NCBI GenBank assembly: GCA_019637075.1 | Contig: JAHBWI010000002.1 | Coordinates: 682,001-746,000, forward strand | Reading direction: 5' to 3' | Length of the DNA: 64,000 nucleotides | Source: Nitrospiraceae bacterium | Lineage (GTDB): Bacteria; Nitrospirota; Nitrospiria; Nitrospirales; Nitrospiraceae | Shown here: piece by piece, positions 25,740 through 33,637 of the stretch | Numbering within the stretch: the stretch's first letter is position 1 | How the letters are laid out: every line of letters starts with the position of its first letter | Position numbers and translations under genes: made by a program | The notes under the pieces: generated by a model | Told to the model about the DNA's origin: nothing | Database searches by the model: none | Seen by the model: the letters and a program-made list of their open reading frames with translations, nothing else

Positions 25740-26099
25740 CTAGAAGGCAACGGTTCGATCGCGCTCCGCCACCGCCTTGATGTAGTCCGGCATCCCTTTG
25801 ATGGTCGCGCCTGCGACCAAATCTCCCTGTCCGATTTGCCGGGCGACCGCGCAGGCGCCGCAGACCCAAATCGGAATATTGGCTGCCTGAACCGCTGCCA
25901 GTAGATCCTTCACAGGCGTGAGATTTACACCCGTGATGTGATCGGCCGTCCCCTTGCGTCCCAGAGTCACGGCCTCGTTCCATAACCACAACACGACATC
26001 GTGGCCCTGCTCCTTTGCCGTTTTCGCCGCCATGAACGGCAAGGTCGCCATGGTGGGATCATCAGTGCCTCGACTGCCCGATATAATAAACGTCGCCAC
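25740..26099 (-). CDS. Cytoplasmic DsrE/DsrF-like protein
   Basis: A 119-residue alpha/beta sulfurtransferase-fold protein. It starts ATFIISGSRGTDDP and has the cysteine pair WVCGACAVARQIG (Cys about 78 and 81), in the region that carries the active cysteine of DsrE-type proteins. The start is GTG at 26099 with GAGGAGG upstream. It has no signal peptide. The family takes part in sulfur-carrier relays; the sulfur-related neighbours support that, but the acceptor (a TusA) is not in the window. Confidence 0.82.
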   Translation of the reverse strand: MATFIISGSRGTDDPTMATLPFMAAKTAKEQGHDVVLWLWNEAVTLGRKGTADHITGVNLTPVKDLLAAVQAANIPIWVCGACAVARQIGQGDLVAGATIKGMPDYIKAVAERDRTVAF

Positions 26100-26139
26100 T
26101 CGTTAGTTCCTCCTCTGGTCGGCACTCATTGCCAGTTTT

Positions 26140-26227
26140 CGTGAGGCGTATCACGTCGCTCGTATCTCGTGAAGCGTCCTTCGTATATCGCGAGAGGCAA
26201 CAAGCGAGTGCTTTTTCACGCCTCACG
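26140..26227. repeat. Dispersed repeat, family A, inside a 10-bp inverted repeat
   Basis: Arms CGTGAGGCGT (26140-26149) and ACGCCTCACG (26218-26227) are perfect inverse complements. Between them is the family A core TCGTGAAGCGT (26167-26177), preceded by CTCGTATC. It lies between the DsrE and trihaem cytochrome genes. Confidence 0.65.
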
Positions 26228-26231
26228 GTTC

Positions 26232-27245
26232 CTACTGCTGCCCCTTAAATGTCGCTTTCAGATAGGCCATCACGTCGGCGACGCCCTGCTGCCCGATGGT
26301 CAAGCCCCAATAGGGCATGTTGGCGGATTTTCCCATCGCGGCGCCGCCGTAGTTGACCATGTTGTAGAGGTACTCCGTCGGCACCTGCTCGAAATTGATA
26401 TTCGCATGGATGGCCGGCTTGGGCTCGAGGGTGGCCGCGGCGGGACCGTCGCCCTTGCCCTTCGCGCCATGACACTGCATGCAGTACTCCTTGTAAATCA
26501 CCTTGCCGCGGCCGACACTGGCCTTCCCGAACTCTTCGCTGGTCCATGGCTCATAATATTTGAAGTCCGGCACGCCCTGCGTCGCCAAATAACCGATGAC
26601 CGCGCGCAATTGCGGATCGGTGGCATCCGCGAGAAATTCGCCCGTGTGGATGATGAAATCCTGCGGATTCTGGCCGAACCGGTAGAGCCAATCCAGGTTG
26701 TAGCGCTGACCGGAATTCTGCAAGGCGGCGCTCTGTTGCCCACCGATCAACTTGCCGTTCTCTTCGATCGTATGGCAACCGAGACATGCATGGGCCTTGT
26801 ATGCCACCGCCCCGAACGACGCTTCGTACTTGGAAACCTTGCTGACATCGAACGCGCCGATTTTGACGCGAGGATCCTTGTTGTACTTTTCAAAATAATC
26901 GGCAATGGCGTTGGCCTCTGCCTCGCTCACCACCGGATGCTTCACGGCCCCCTCGCTCATATCCCAGCGGTAGCCTTTCGCATACAACGGAGCTTCCTTC
27001 CCGGTCAGCCATCGAGTCAGCCAGGTCCTCTGATATTTGCTGCCGGCCCAGATGAGGTCCGGCGCCCGCAAGTTGAAGCGTGATTCCGCTCCCCCCTCCA
27101 GGCGGTGACATTGCACGCAGGCCTGTTGGATCAGTTCCTTGGCGCGGGTTTCGTCGGCGCCGAACAGCAGCCGTGGAATCGACAGCACGCCCACCACCGC
27201 CACCACTGCACAGCTCACAACCACTCGTCGCATCTTTCCGTTCAT
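26232..27245 (-). CDS. Trihaem cytochrome c
   Basis: A 337-residue exported protein with a signal peptide (VVVSCAVVAVVGVLSIPRLLFG) and three haem sites: CVQCH (about 43), CLGCH (about 149) and CMQCH (about 256). The first domain (RAPDLIWAGSKYQRTWLTRWL) resembles that of the dihaem cytochrome at 33638, which has LIGAGSKYQSDWLERWL, so the two are paralogous in part. ATG at 27245 has AAAGGAGC upstream. Probably a periplasmic electron shuttle for the sulfur or cytochrome b module. Confidence 0.9.
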   Translation of the reverse strand: MNGKMRRVVVSCAVVAVVGVLSIPRLLFGADETRAKELIQQACVQCHRLEGGAESRFNLRAPDLIWAGSKYQRTWLTRWLTGKEAPLYAKGYRWDMSEGAVKHPVVSEAEANAIADYFEKYNKDPRVKIGAFDVSKVSKYEASFGAVAYKAHACLGCHTIEENGKLIGGQQSAALQNSGQRYNLDWLYRFGQNPQDFIIHTGEFLADATDPQLRAVIGYLATQGVPDFKYYEPWTSEEFGKASVGRGKVIYKEYCMQCHGAKGKGDGPAAATLEPKPAIHANINFEQVPTEYLYNMVNYGGAAMGKSANMPYWGLTIGQQGVADVMAYLKATFKGQQ

Positions 27246-27343
27246 TTCTGCTCCTTTCATGCGATAGGTCTACCAGTGAGGCCGGTACGGGCGAGCATCC
27301 TACGGCTCTCGCACCTCAACCAAACTCAGCAGACCCTCTATGC

Positions 27344-27970
27344 CTACTGCCCCAAGAGCCACGCATGCACATCGGCGATGTCTTGCTGGCTCAGCGCATT
27401 TCCCCACGCGGGCATCGCTCCGCGCCCATACAGCACCGTCTCCCAAAACGCACCTTCGTGTTTCAAGACCGGATTGCCGGCCAGTTTCGGCCCCACACCG
27501 CCTCCCGCACCGGCACCGTGACAGGCTTGACAGTTGGTGGAAAACACGGCCGCTCCTCGCTCCGCGACTCCGGCCACCGGGCCGGCTGAAGCCGGTTCAG
27601 GCTTCAAAACTTCCACCTTCTCCGCATCACCGTCCGGCGACGGCAAACGATCCGGCGCGCCCGGGTGGTACCGGGCCGACAAGTACCGGATGAGAAATGC
27701 CGCTTCGTCCTGCGACAGTTGCGCACACCAATGCGTCATCTTCTCGACCGTCGCCGTCCATCGATCAGCCGGCAAGCGCTGTTGATACACCAAATCCGCC
27801 GTATGACAGACGGAACAACGGGCCAGGATCAATGCGTCCGCCCGATGCACCATCGACGGCGTCACCGAGCCATCATCCTCCTGCGCCGCCGATACGGCGA
27901 CGATCCCGACGAGCGCAAGGAGGAAACTGCCTATGGCATATGGCCTATAGCGTATGGCACGCGCATTCAT
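27344..27970 (-). CDS. Dihaem cytochrome c, candidate partner of the sulfite oxidase-like enzyme
   Basis: A 208-residue exported protein with haem sites CSVCH (about 52) and CQACH (about 147). The first domain (ARCSVCHTADLVYQQRLPADRWTATVEKM) resembles the cytochrome subunit of sulfite dehydrogenases. It lies downstream of the molybdoenzyme gene. The N-terminal residues RAIRYRPYAIGS are encoded by a CCATACGCTATAGGCCATA string that looks like intergenic repeat DNA, so the signal peptide n-region may derive from a repeat. Confidence 0.87.
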   Translation of the reverse strand: MNARAIRYRPYAIGSFLLALVGIVAVSAAQEDDGSVTPSMVHRADALILARCSVCHTADLVYQQRLPADRWTATVEKMTHWCAQLSQDEAAFLIRYLSARYHPGAPDRLPSPDGDAEKVEVLKPEPASAGPVAGVAERGAAVFSTNCQACHGAGAGGGVGPKLAGNPVLKHEGAFWETVLYGRGAMPAWGNALSQQDIADVHAWLLGQ

Positions 27971-27974
27971 GAAT

Positions 27975-28020
27975 CGCTCTTCGTATCTCGTCTCTCGTGA
28001 AGCGTATCTCGGAAAGAGCG
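27975..28020. repeat. Dispersed repeat, family A, bounded by 7-bp inverted ends
   Basis: CGCTCTT (27975-27981) and AAGAGCG (28014-28020) bound a segment holding TCGTGAAGCGTATCTCGG (27995-28012). This 46-bp unit sits directly upstream of the dihaem cytochrome start. Confidence 0.65.
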
Positions 28021-28060
28021 GGAACCGATGGCCGATGGCTTATGGCACGCACGGCAGCAA

Positions 28061-28107
28061 GAAGAGCCGCATCGCTTGTGCCCGTTGCCGTTCGCTATAG
28101 GCTCTTC
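28061..28107 (-). terminator. Inverted repeat, possible terminator or processing hairpin after the molybdoenzyme
   Basis: GAAGAGCC (28061-28068) and GGCTCTTC (28100-28107) are perfect inverse complements just beyond the stop of the sulfite oxidase-like gene. No T-run follows, so it may be a processing or repeat element rather than a terminator. Confidence 0.35.
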
Positions 28108-28120
28108 CAGATGTCACCTC

Positions 28121-29293
28121 TCATGCCACCGTCACCATCACCCGATCCCACCCATTCCACAAAAATCCGCTGGGATTCCACGCAGTGGAAGCCGGCTGGG
28201 TCTCGCCGCGCGCATCAGTCGCGCGGCACAAGATCGCGGCCGCCCCTGGAGCTTTCGGCGTCCAGAGGTATTGCCACTGTCGCCACGCATAGCGCTGCTC
28301 GTTACCCACCAGTCGCGCCAGGTCCCACGTCTTGCCGTCGTCGACGGAGACTTCCACCTTCTCCACCGTAACGTCTCCGGCCCAGGCGACGCCCTGAATC
28401 GTCACCGGCCCTCTCCCCACGGTCGCTCCTTCGGCCGGCGCCGCGATCAGCGACTTCACCGGCATCGCCTCGACCGGCATCATCGTCGTCCCCGGCAATC
28501 CCGAATTGGGCTGCACGGCCGTCACCGGAATCCGATAGGCCGTCTGCATGTAGTACCCCGAAGCCTCGGCGGACTGGACGGTAATTTCCGTCAGCCATTT
28601 GATGCAGGACTCGGCCATCCACCCCGGCGTGATCACCCGCATCGGGGCGCCATGCAGCAAGGGCAACGGACGGCCGTTCATTTCATATGCGAGCAACGTA
28701 TCCGGATGCATCGCCTTTTCAAGGGGAATGCTCCGCACGAACAGCGGCACGGTCGACAAGGCCGGCCGATCCGCACCTTGCAACTGCACATGCAGGGCTT
28801 GTCCCTTGAGTTTCGCCCGCTGTAACAGGTCCGTGAGCCGGACGCCGGTCCATTGAACGTTGCCGACTGCGCCGCGCTCCCATTGCACTCCAGGGACTTT
28901 GGGACGATGAAACGCCCGGCCGTTACCGCTGCATTGCAAGACCGCTGTGATCGAGACAGCTTCAAAGTCTCGCTTGATTTCGTCGAGGGTGAGCGTCAGC
29001 GGCGTCTCGACCCGGCCCCCGACGGTCAGTCGCCAGGTTGCCGGATCAACCGCCTCCGGATTAGGCGGGCCGAAATGGCTGCGAACGAACAATCGTTCAT
29101 TCGGCGTGAGCCAAGAAGCAAACTCCTGCACCGGGGTTTCAGCATCGAATGGCCTGGTCACGCGGGTAATGAGGGGACCGGTCGCAGCGGAGGCCGCTTC
29201 GGCTCGAGTGCGTCCACTGAGCCCTCCGCCCGCCAGGGCCAAAGCCAGCCCTTGCAGCGTGCGCTCAAACCATTCTCGTCGGGAAAGCGTCAT
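28121..29293 (-). CDS. Sulfite oxidase-family molybdopterin enzyme (SorA/SoxC-like)
   Basis: A 390-residue exported enzyme. The N-terminus SRREWFERTLQGLALALAGGG is a twin-arginine-like signal. The molybdopterin domain shows the Mo-ligand cysteine in TAVLQCSGNGRAF (about residue 120), and the C-terminal immunoglobulin-like dimerisation domain follows. The family oxidises sulfite to sulfate with a c-type cytochrome acceptor, and the dihaem cytochrome gene 150 bp downstream is a natural partner. No haem domain is in this protein. SoxB, SoxYZ and SoxXA are not present nearby. Confidence 0.87.
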   Translation of the reverse strand: MTLSRREWFERTLQGLALALAGGGLSGRTRAEAASAATGPLITRVTRPFDAETPVQEFASWLTPNERLFVRSHFGPPNPEAVDPATWRLTVGGRVETPLTLTLDEIKRDFEAVSITAVLQCSGNGRAFHRPKVPGVQWERGAVGNVQWTGVRLTDLLQRAKLKGQALHVQLQGADRPALSTVPLFVRSIPLEKAMHPDTLLAYEMNGRPLPLLHGAPMRVITPGWMAESCIKWLTEITVQSAEASGYYMQTAYRIPVTAVQPNSGLPGTTMMPVEAMPVKSLIAAPAEGATVGRGPVTIQGVAWAGDVTVEKVEVSVDDGKTWDLARLVGNEQRYAWRQWQYLWTPKAPGAAAILCRATDARGETQPASTAWNPSGFLWNGWDRVMVTVA

Positions 29294-29317
29294 CGTCGGC
29301 CCTCGCTTCTATAGGAG

Positions 29318-29722
29318 TCAGCCCTTCGAGAAAGGATTCAACTCGATGGTGATGTTCGGCGGGACCGCGATCGACTGATGCACCGTGCAGCCGTGGGCCA
29401 CTTTCAACAGCCGTTCAACCTGCTCCGTCGTCAATTGATACGGTAGCCGGACCGCCAGCGCGACCGTACCCACCCGGTGAGGTCCTTCCGCCATCGACCA
29501 CTCCGCCTCCACAGTGAGGCCTGCTTGAGGGATGTCGTGCCTTGCGCAAAACCGGCCGACGAAGTATCCGACGCAACTGGCCAGTGACCCCACAAAAAGT
29601 TCCACGGGGCTCATCCCGGCGTCCATCCCGCCGTCTTCCACCGCCTGGTCAGTCGCGACGACGTGGCCTGCCGCGGCGACGTCGAATCTCATACCGCCTT
29701 CATATGTCACGCTGAGCTTCAC
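29318..29722 (-). CDS. OsmC-family protein
   Basis: A 134-residue OsmC/Ohr-fold protein with two conserved cysteines, one in LASCVGYFVGRF (about residue 50) and one in AHGCTVHQS (about 112). It could be a thiol peroxidase or a sulfur-transfer relative. The start is GTG at 29722, overlapping the stop of the transporter gene. Association with YeeE/YedE genes points to sulfur handling rather than osmotic stress. A second OsmC paralogue is at 38130. Confidence 0.87.
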   Translation of the reverse strand: MKLSVTYEGGMRFDVAAAGHVVATDQAVEDGGMDAGMSPVELFVGSLASCVGYFVGRFCARHDIPQAGLTVEAEWSMAEGPHRVGTVALAVRLPYQLTTEQVERLLKVAHGCTVHQSIAVPPNITIELNPFSKG

Positions 29723-30249
29723 GATCGCGTCCCTCCAGCGGGCAACCGGATCGCCGCCCAGGCGAACACACAGGCGATCGGCACCGCAAGCACAATCCCC
29801 GCCACCCCCGTGACTCCTTGCAGGGTCAATGGTCCATACCGTCCCACGGACAGAATCTGCTCCTCCAACTCGGGAAACAGAAATGCGAACATCAAGGCCC
29901 CGAAGAAGCCGCCGACGATGGTCGCAGCCGCGTCCGCCTTCCCTTCACCCACGGCGGCCAAGGCCGTACCAGGGCAGTACCCCGTCAAGGCAAAGCCGAC
30001 GCCGAAAATCGCCCCGGCGACGATGATCCCCACCAGGTACAGATCCTTGACCTTCATGTTGGCCAATCCAAACGTATCGAGAAGATGCACGCCGATCAGG
30101 CCCACCGCGATGGCCGACAGGATCAATTTCATAATGCGAAAATCCTTCAGCCGGAGCGCGTTGACGATGAGCGTGTGACTGGTTGCGCCGGCCAACTGCA
30201 GCGCAGCGCCGAAGAGCGCGCCCAGGAGGAGACCCGCGACCAGCATCAT
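29719..30249 (-). CDS. YeeE/YedE sulfur transporter, half 2
   Basis: A 176-residue membrane protein with about five helices and the signature FALTGYCPGTAL (Cys near residue 90), as in the second half of TsuA/YeeE-type sulfur (thiosulfate) transporters. The start ATG at 30249 overlaps the stop of half 1 (ATGATG). The two-gene split is common outside enterobacteria. Together the pair should form one permease for thiosulfate or another sulfane-sulfur compound. Confidence 0.88.
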   Translation of the reverse strand: MMLVAGLLLGALFGAALQLAGATSHTLIVNALRLKDFRIMKLILSAIAVGLIGVHLLDTFGLANMKVKDLYLVGIIVAGAIFGVGFALTGYCPGTALAAVGEGKADAAATIVGGFFGALMFAFLFPELEEQILSVGRYGPLTLQGVTGVAGIVLAVPIACVFAWAAIRLPAGGTRS

Positions 30250-30827
30250 CGGCCGAGCCTCCGTTCTGGATACAACCAACGGGCCGTGACGATACCGCTT
30301 ACAAACACCATGGCGGAAAACAGAAATGAGCTGAGCGCCAGTTGAGAAATGCCGCTGATCATGTGACCGGAGGTGCAGCCGCCGCCGAACCTCGCCCCAA
30401 ACAACAGGAGGAACCCTCCGACGAAGGACCACCAGAGGCGTGTTCGCGGGGAGTTGCCGAATCGTTCCGACCAGATCGGGGGCACGGACCTCGTGCTGAA
30501 GCGCTTTGTCACCCAGGCAGAGGCGACGCCCCCCAGCGGAATACCGAGCACGAAAAAGAATTCGTAGGTGGCGAGCGTCCACCCAGGCGTGGAGGATGAA
30601 AGATAGGGACTTTGAGCAGCCAAGTCGGGCAGGATCGCATGCAGGATCGCACCGTCGAACACCACATATTGAGTCGACACGCCGATCGGCTGGACCAACC
30701 CCGTCGCGACCGTGAGGACCAACCCGATCACTAGCCCGCCGGCCCACCAAGGAATCAGGGGCTGCGCATCCGCACTCCCCCGCTTGGCATCCTCGGTTGC
30801 TCCCGCCGCCGATTCCCTTCCCTTCAT
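30246..30827 (-). CDS. YeeE/YedE sulfur transporter, half 1
   Basis: A 193-residue membrane protein. It has about four helices and the pore-motif RFGGGCTSGHMISG (Cys near residue 155), characteristic of YeeE/YedE half 1. The ATG at 30827 (MKGRESA) is chosen because the longer frame runs into repeat DNA. A sigma-70-like promoter and a family A repeat lie just upstream. Confidence 0.87.
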   Translation of the reverse strand: MKGRESAAGATEDAKRGSADAQPLIPWWAGGLVIGLVLTVATGLVQPIGVSTQYVVFDGAILHAILPDLAAQSPYLSSSTPGWTLATYEFFFVLGIPLGGVASAWVTKRFSTRSVPPIWSERFGNSPRTRLWWSFVGGFLLLFGARFGGGCTSGHMISGISQLALSSFLFSAMVFVSGIVTARWLYPERRLGR

Positions 30828-30833
30828 GCTTAA

Positions 30834-30859
30834 CTCGTCGTTCGTGAAGCGTATCTCGT
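30834..30859 (+). repeat. Dispersed repeat, family A, best copy
   Basis: Contains the core CGTGAAGCGTATCTCG and matches the copy at 7593-7618 (opposite orientation) at 25 of 26 positions. An imperfect inverted partner, CGAGATACGTTTCG, lies at 30907-30920. It is immediately upstream of the YeeE start. Confidence 0.75.
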
Positions 30860-30872
30860 CAGGGCAGTCGCT

Positions 30873-30901
30873 GATATTTGGCGAAGTGCCGCACTTGTCA
30901 A
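30873..30901 (-). promoter_or_regulatory. Possible sigma-70 promoter for the YeeE pair
   Basis: On the minus strand TTGACA (30896-30901) and AATATC (30873-30878) are spaced by 17 nt. The -35 is perfect, the -10 is weak. The predicted start is near 30866, about 40 nt before the ATG. Confidence 0.4.
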
Positions 30902-30925
30902 AAAACCGAGATACGTTTCGCATCT

Positions 30926-31771
30926 TCAATAGGGCGAATCAGCCGGTTTCCCTCCCTTAGGCCAATCATTGGCCTTGCCGGCAAAATCGGGACGAGGCTG
31001 TTTCGTGATGAATGCAGCGACATCGTAGGCTTCATCGTCCGTCAGGGCCCACCCTCTGGTCCGGGGCATATTGGCCTTGATGAACGACGCCGCGACGCTC
31101 ACGCGGGCCATTCCCGCTGCGATATTGAAGGAGCCGGGCCCCCAAAGGGGAGGCGCGACCATAGTCCCCTGCCCGTCCGCCCCGTGACAGAAGACACAGC
31201 GCGCAGCGAACAATTTCTTGCCGTTCATGGGATCGGGGGCACGGGACGAGGTAATCCGCGAAAGCCCACGCCAGCCGATGCGGCTCTCCTTCGGCACATC
31301 ACTCGAGAGCCATTCGATATAGGCCAGCACCGCCTTCATCTTATGGCCGTCCTCGGGCAACGGTTTCCCGTTCAGACTCCGCTCGAAACATTCATTGACG
31401 CGATCGGCTAGGCTCACCATACGGCCGGCCCTGGCGCGATATTCCGGATAGACGCGGCTCAAACCGACATAGGACATCGCATTGGGATCGAGGCCCGCGT
31501 CGAGATGGCAATTAGTGCAATTCAACGAATTCCCGACGTAAGGCTTGGCATGCTCTTGTGTCCGGACGATGACTTCATAGCCCAAACGAATGAGTTCACC
31601 TCGCTGATCCCCCGGAATCGCATCCGGCGACGGCGGGGTGAACACGGCATCCAGCGAAAGCGGCTGCTCTGATCCGCCTCCCGCCTGAGAGACTGGGGTT
31701 CGTTCTTGCGGAGCGGCACAACTGCCGGCCGTCCCCGCGGCAAGTAGAAGGATGATGAGTGTTTTTCGCAT
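30926..31771 (-). CDS. TsdA-like dihaem cytochrome c (thiosulfate dehydrogenase family)
   Basis: A 281-residue lipoprotein-type export (lipobox near GTAGSCAA, Cys about 17). Two haem sites: CTNCH in NSLNCTNCHLDAG (about 81) and CVFCH (about 194). The first domain with VGLSRVYPEYRARAGRMVSLADRVNECFERSLNGKPL follows the pattern of thiosulfate dehydrogenase TsdA, where NGC-like and haem-Cys ligands bind the active haem. ATG at 31771 has AAAGGA 6 nt upstream. It is adjacent to the sulfur transporter. SoxA-type activity is an alternative. Confidence 0.75.
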   Translation of the reverse strand: MRKTLIILLLAAGTAGSCAAPQERTPVSQAGGGSEQPLSLDAVFTPPSPDAIPGDQRGELIRLGYEVIVRTQEHAKPYVGNSLNCTNCHLDAGLDPNAMSYVGLSRVYPEYRARAGRMVSLADRVNECFERSLNGKPLPEDGHKMKAVLAYIEWLSSDVPKESRIGWRGLSRITSSRAPDPMNGKKLFAARCVFCHGADGQGTMVAPPLWGPGSFNIAAGMARVSVAASFIKANMPRTRGWALTDDEAYDVAAFITKQPRPDFAGKANDWPKGGKPADSPY

Positions 31772-31987
31772 ACGCAGTCCTTTCGCAATGTGCATGCCAT
31801 TGCCGACGGAAACAATCCCGCCTGTCAGTTCATTTTGTCCTGCATTTTCAATTCTGTCGCAGAAGCGCTGCGAACGGGTGGCGAGAAAGTCCTCAACGAT
31901 ACTGTGCCCTCTGTTGCGTGATGCCACAGTGGCAGGAAGAATGCTGCGGTCCGTTGCCTCTATGAAGGTTCTCCCAGCAGACCGGAC

Positions 31988-33112
31988 TCAATGGGCCGGC
32001 GGCCCCGTTCCTGTCGCGGGTCGATATGTCTCCACCCGATTCCGTCCACGGGCCTTGGCCTGATACAAGGCGACATCCGCCTCCTTCAATAGGTCTTCGA
32101 CTCCCTGTGCGCTCGGGCTCAACAGCGACACACCGATACTCACCGTCACGGGAATCATCTGTGCATCCGCTTCGCAGGCTGCTTGGGCCACCCCCGCACG
32201 GATTCGCTCGGCAATCGTATTCGCCCGCTGCTCATCGCACTCGATCAGCCCGATCGCGAATTCTTCCCCGCCATACCGCCCCAGGATATCCGGCGGCCGC
32301 AGCATACGGGCGATGAGCTGGACGAGCCACTGTAGAACAATATCGCCGCGCGTATGCCCATGGCGGTCGTTGATGGCCTTGAAGTGGTCCACGTCGAGAA
32401 ACAACAACGCGAAGGGGCGATGGTACCGCCGGCTCCGTTCCAATTCTGTATCCAGAGTGTCCATCAATGACCGCCGATTCAAAACATGGGTCAACGCATC
32501 CAGGCGGTACACTTCCTCGAGCTGACGGTGTGTCTCCCGCAACTCGTCCAAGCTTGCCGCCAGCCGCTCCGTGGCGGCATGGTGATACACATCGACGACG
32601 AGGGTTTGGTCCAACTTGAACAGCTTTTCCAGGGTCACGGCCATGGCAGCCAGGCGATCCGCATCCTGCCGGTTCTGCGCAGCCAAGCGTCGAACGATGA
32701 GCGCGAACATCGTGCTGTAGGCGCCGAGATACCATTTCTGGTCGAGTCCCACCCGCTCGTGCGTCAATCCGATCCTCAGGCGACGTTCAACGTAGTCCGG
32801 TCGATCCGGCAATTCACCGAGACTCAGCAGATATTCCCGCTGTGCCTGTTTCAGCCGATCCAGACGAGCGGGATCGGTCAGCAAGCGCTGCATGGGGTCG
32901 AACTGGAGAAGATGTCGGTAGAATTCGTCGATGAGCTCGGGAAGGGCGTCGCGAATGACGTCAGCCAGGTGAGGGAGAAGACGCCGGTCCTCTGCTCCGA
33001 ACCCGAGAAAGGCCAACCGGTCCCGAAGTTCCTCCGGCGTGATCCGCAAACGCCGACTGAGACTCGTTTGATCGCGGAAGTCGGCGTCGTCGGATCCGTT
33101 CGGTTCCGGCAT
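31988..33112 (-). CDS. Globin-coupled diguanylate cyclase
   Basis: A 374-residue protein. The N-terminal domain (about 25-185, including HVIRDALPELIDEFYRHLLQFDP and RIGLTHERVGLDQKWYLGAY) is a globin-coupled sensor domain with proximal His in LTHERVG. The C-terminal GGDEF domain has GRYGGEEFAIGLIE (about 290-303) with an RxxD-type region nearby, so it should synthesise cyclic di-GMP in response to O2 or NO. It shares a strand run with thioredoxin and a cytochrome. Confidence 0.9.
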   Translation of the reverse strand: MPEPNGSDDADFRDQTSLSRRLRITPEELRDRLAFLGFGAEDRRLLPHLADVIRDALPELIDEFYRHLLQFDPMQRLLTDPARLDRLKQAQREYLLSLGELPDRPDYVERRLRIGLTHERVGLDQKWYLGAYSTMFALIVRRLAAQNRQDADRLAAMAVTLEKLFKLDQTLVVDVYHHAATERLAASLDELRETHRQLEEVYRLDALTHVLNRRSLMDTLDTELERSRRYHRPFALLFLDVDHFKAINDRHGHTRGDIVLQWLVQLIARMLRPPDILGRYGGEEFAIGLIECDEQRANTIAERIRAGVAQAACEADAQMIPVTVSIGVSLLSPSAQGVEDLLKEADVALYQAKARGRNRVETYRPATGTGPPAH

Positions 33113-33196
33113 ATCTGCTCAGACCGTAGGCATCTCCATGGTGACGTTGCGTATGCTACGCCTTATCAAAAGAAATGTCACCGGGGCTCTCAGGGC

Positions 33197-33631
33197 TCAC
33201 AAGGAGGCCCGAACCCATCGCACGATGTCGTCCGCCCCCAGAGCCCCTGATTGCCTGGCGACTTCGCGGCCGCTCCGAAATAGAATCATCGTGGGAATAC
33301 TCACGATGCCGAACCGCCCGGCCAACCCGCGTTCCTCTTCCGTATTGACCTTGCCCAAGCGGACCTGCGGCTCCAGGCGTTTGGCGGCCTGTTCGTAGGC
33401 CGGCGCCATCATGCGACAGGGCCCGCACCAGGGCGCCCAAAAATCCACGAGAAGCGGAATGTCCGATCGAGTGTGATGCAGTTCGAAATCCTGTCGGCTG
33501 AGCGAGATCGGATGCCCCTCGAACAAAGGCGCGTGGCACTGCCCGCAACTCGGCCGATCGGCGAGCCGCGCGGTCGGAACCCGGTTGACCATGCGGCAGT
33601 GGGGGCAAGTGACGTGCAGCGAGGCGGTCAT
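33197..33631 (-). CDS. trxC: Thioredoxin 2 with N-terminal zinc motif
   Basis: A 144-residue thioredoxin. The N-terminal zinc knuckle has CPHC (about 9-12) and CGQC (about 29-32); the active site is WAPWCGPCRMM (about 65-75). This is the TrxC type, linked to oxidative stress. ATG follows GAGGTGATCC. It lies 6 bp after the dihaem cytochrome stop. Confidence 0.94.
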   Translation of the reverse strand: MTASLHVTCPHCRMVNRVPTARLADRPSCGQCHAPLFEGHPISLSRQDFELHHTRSDIPLLVDFWAPWCGPCRMMAPAYEQAAKRLEPQVRLGKVNTEEERGLAGRFGIVSIPTMILFRSGREVARQSGALGADDIVRWVRASL

Positions 33632-33637
33632 GGAGGA

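Noticed and set aside
27258-27276. GG-N10-GC site before the trihaem cytochrome
   Set aside because: The -24 half is TGGTAG, far from consensus, and the start would lie too near the ATG.
31784-31799. Sigma-54-like site TGGCATGCACATTGCG (minus) before the TsdA-like gene
   Set aside because: The predicted start would fall only a few bases before the ATG at 31771 and inside the ribosome-binding site, so it cannot drive this gene as annotated.
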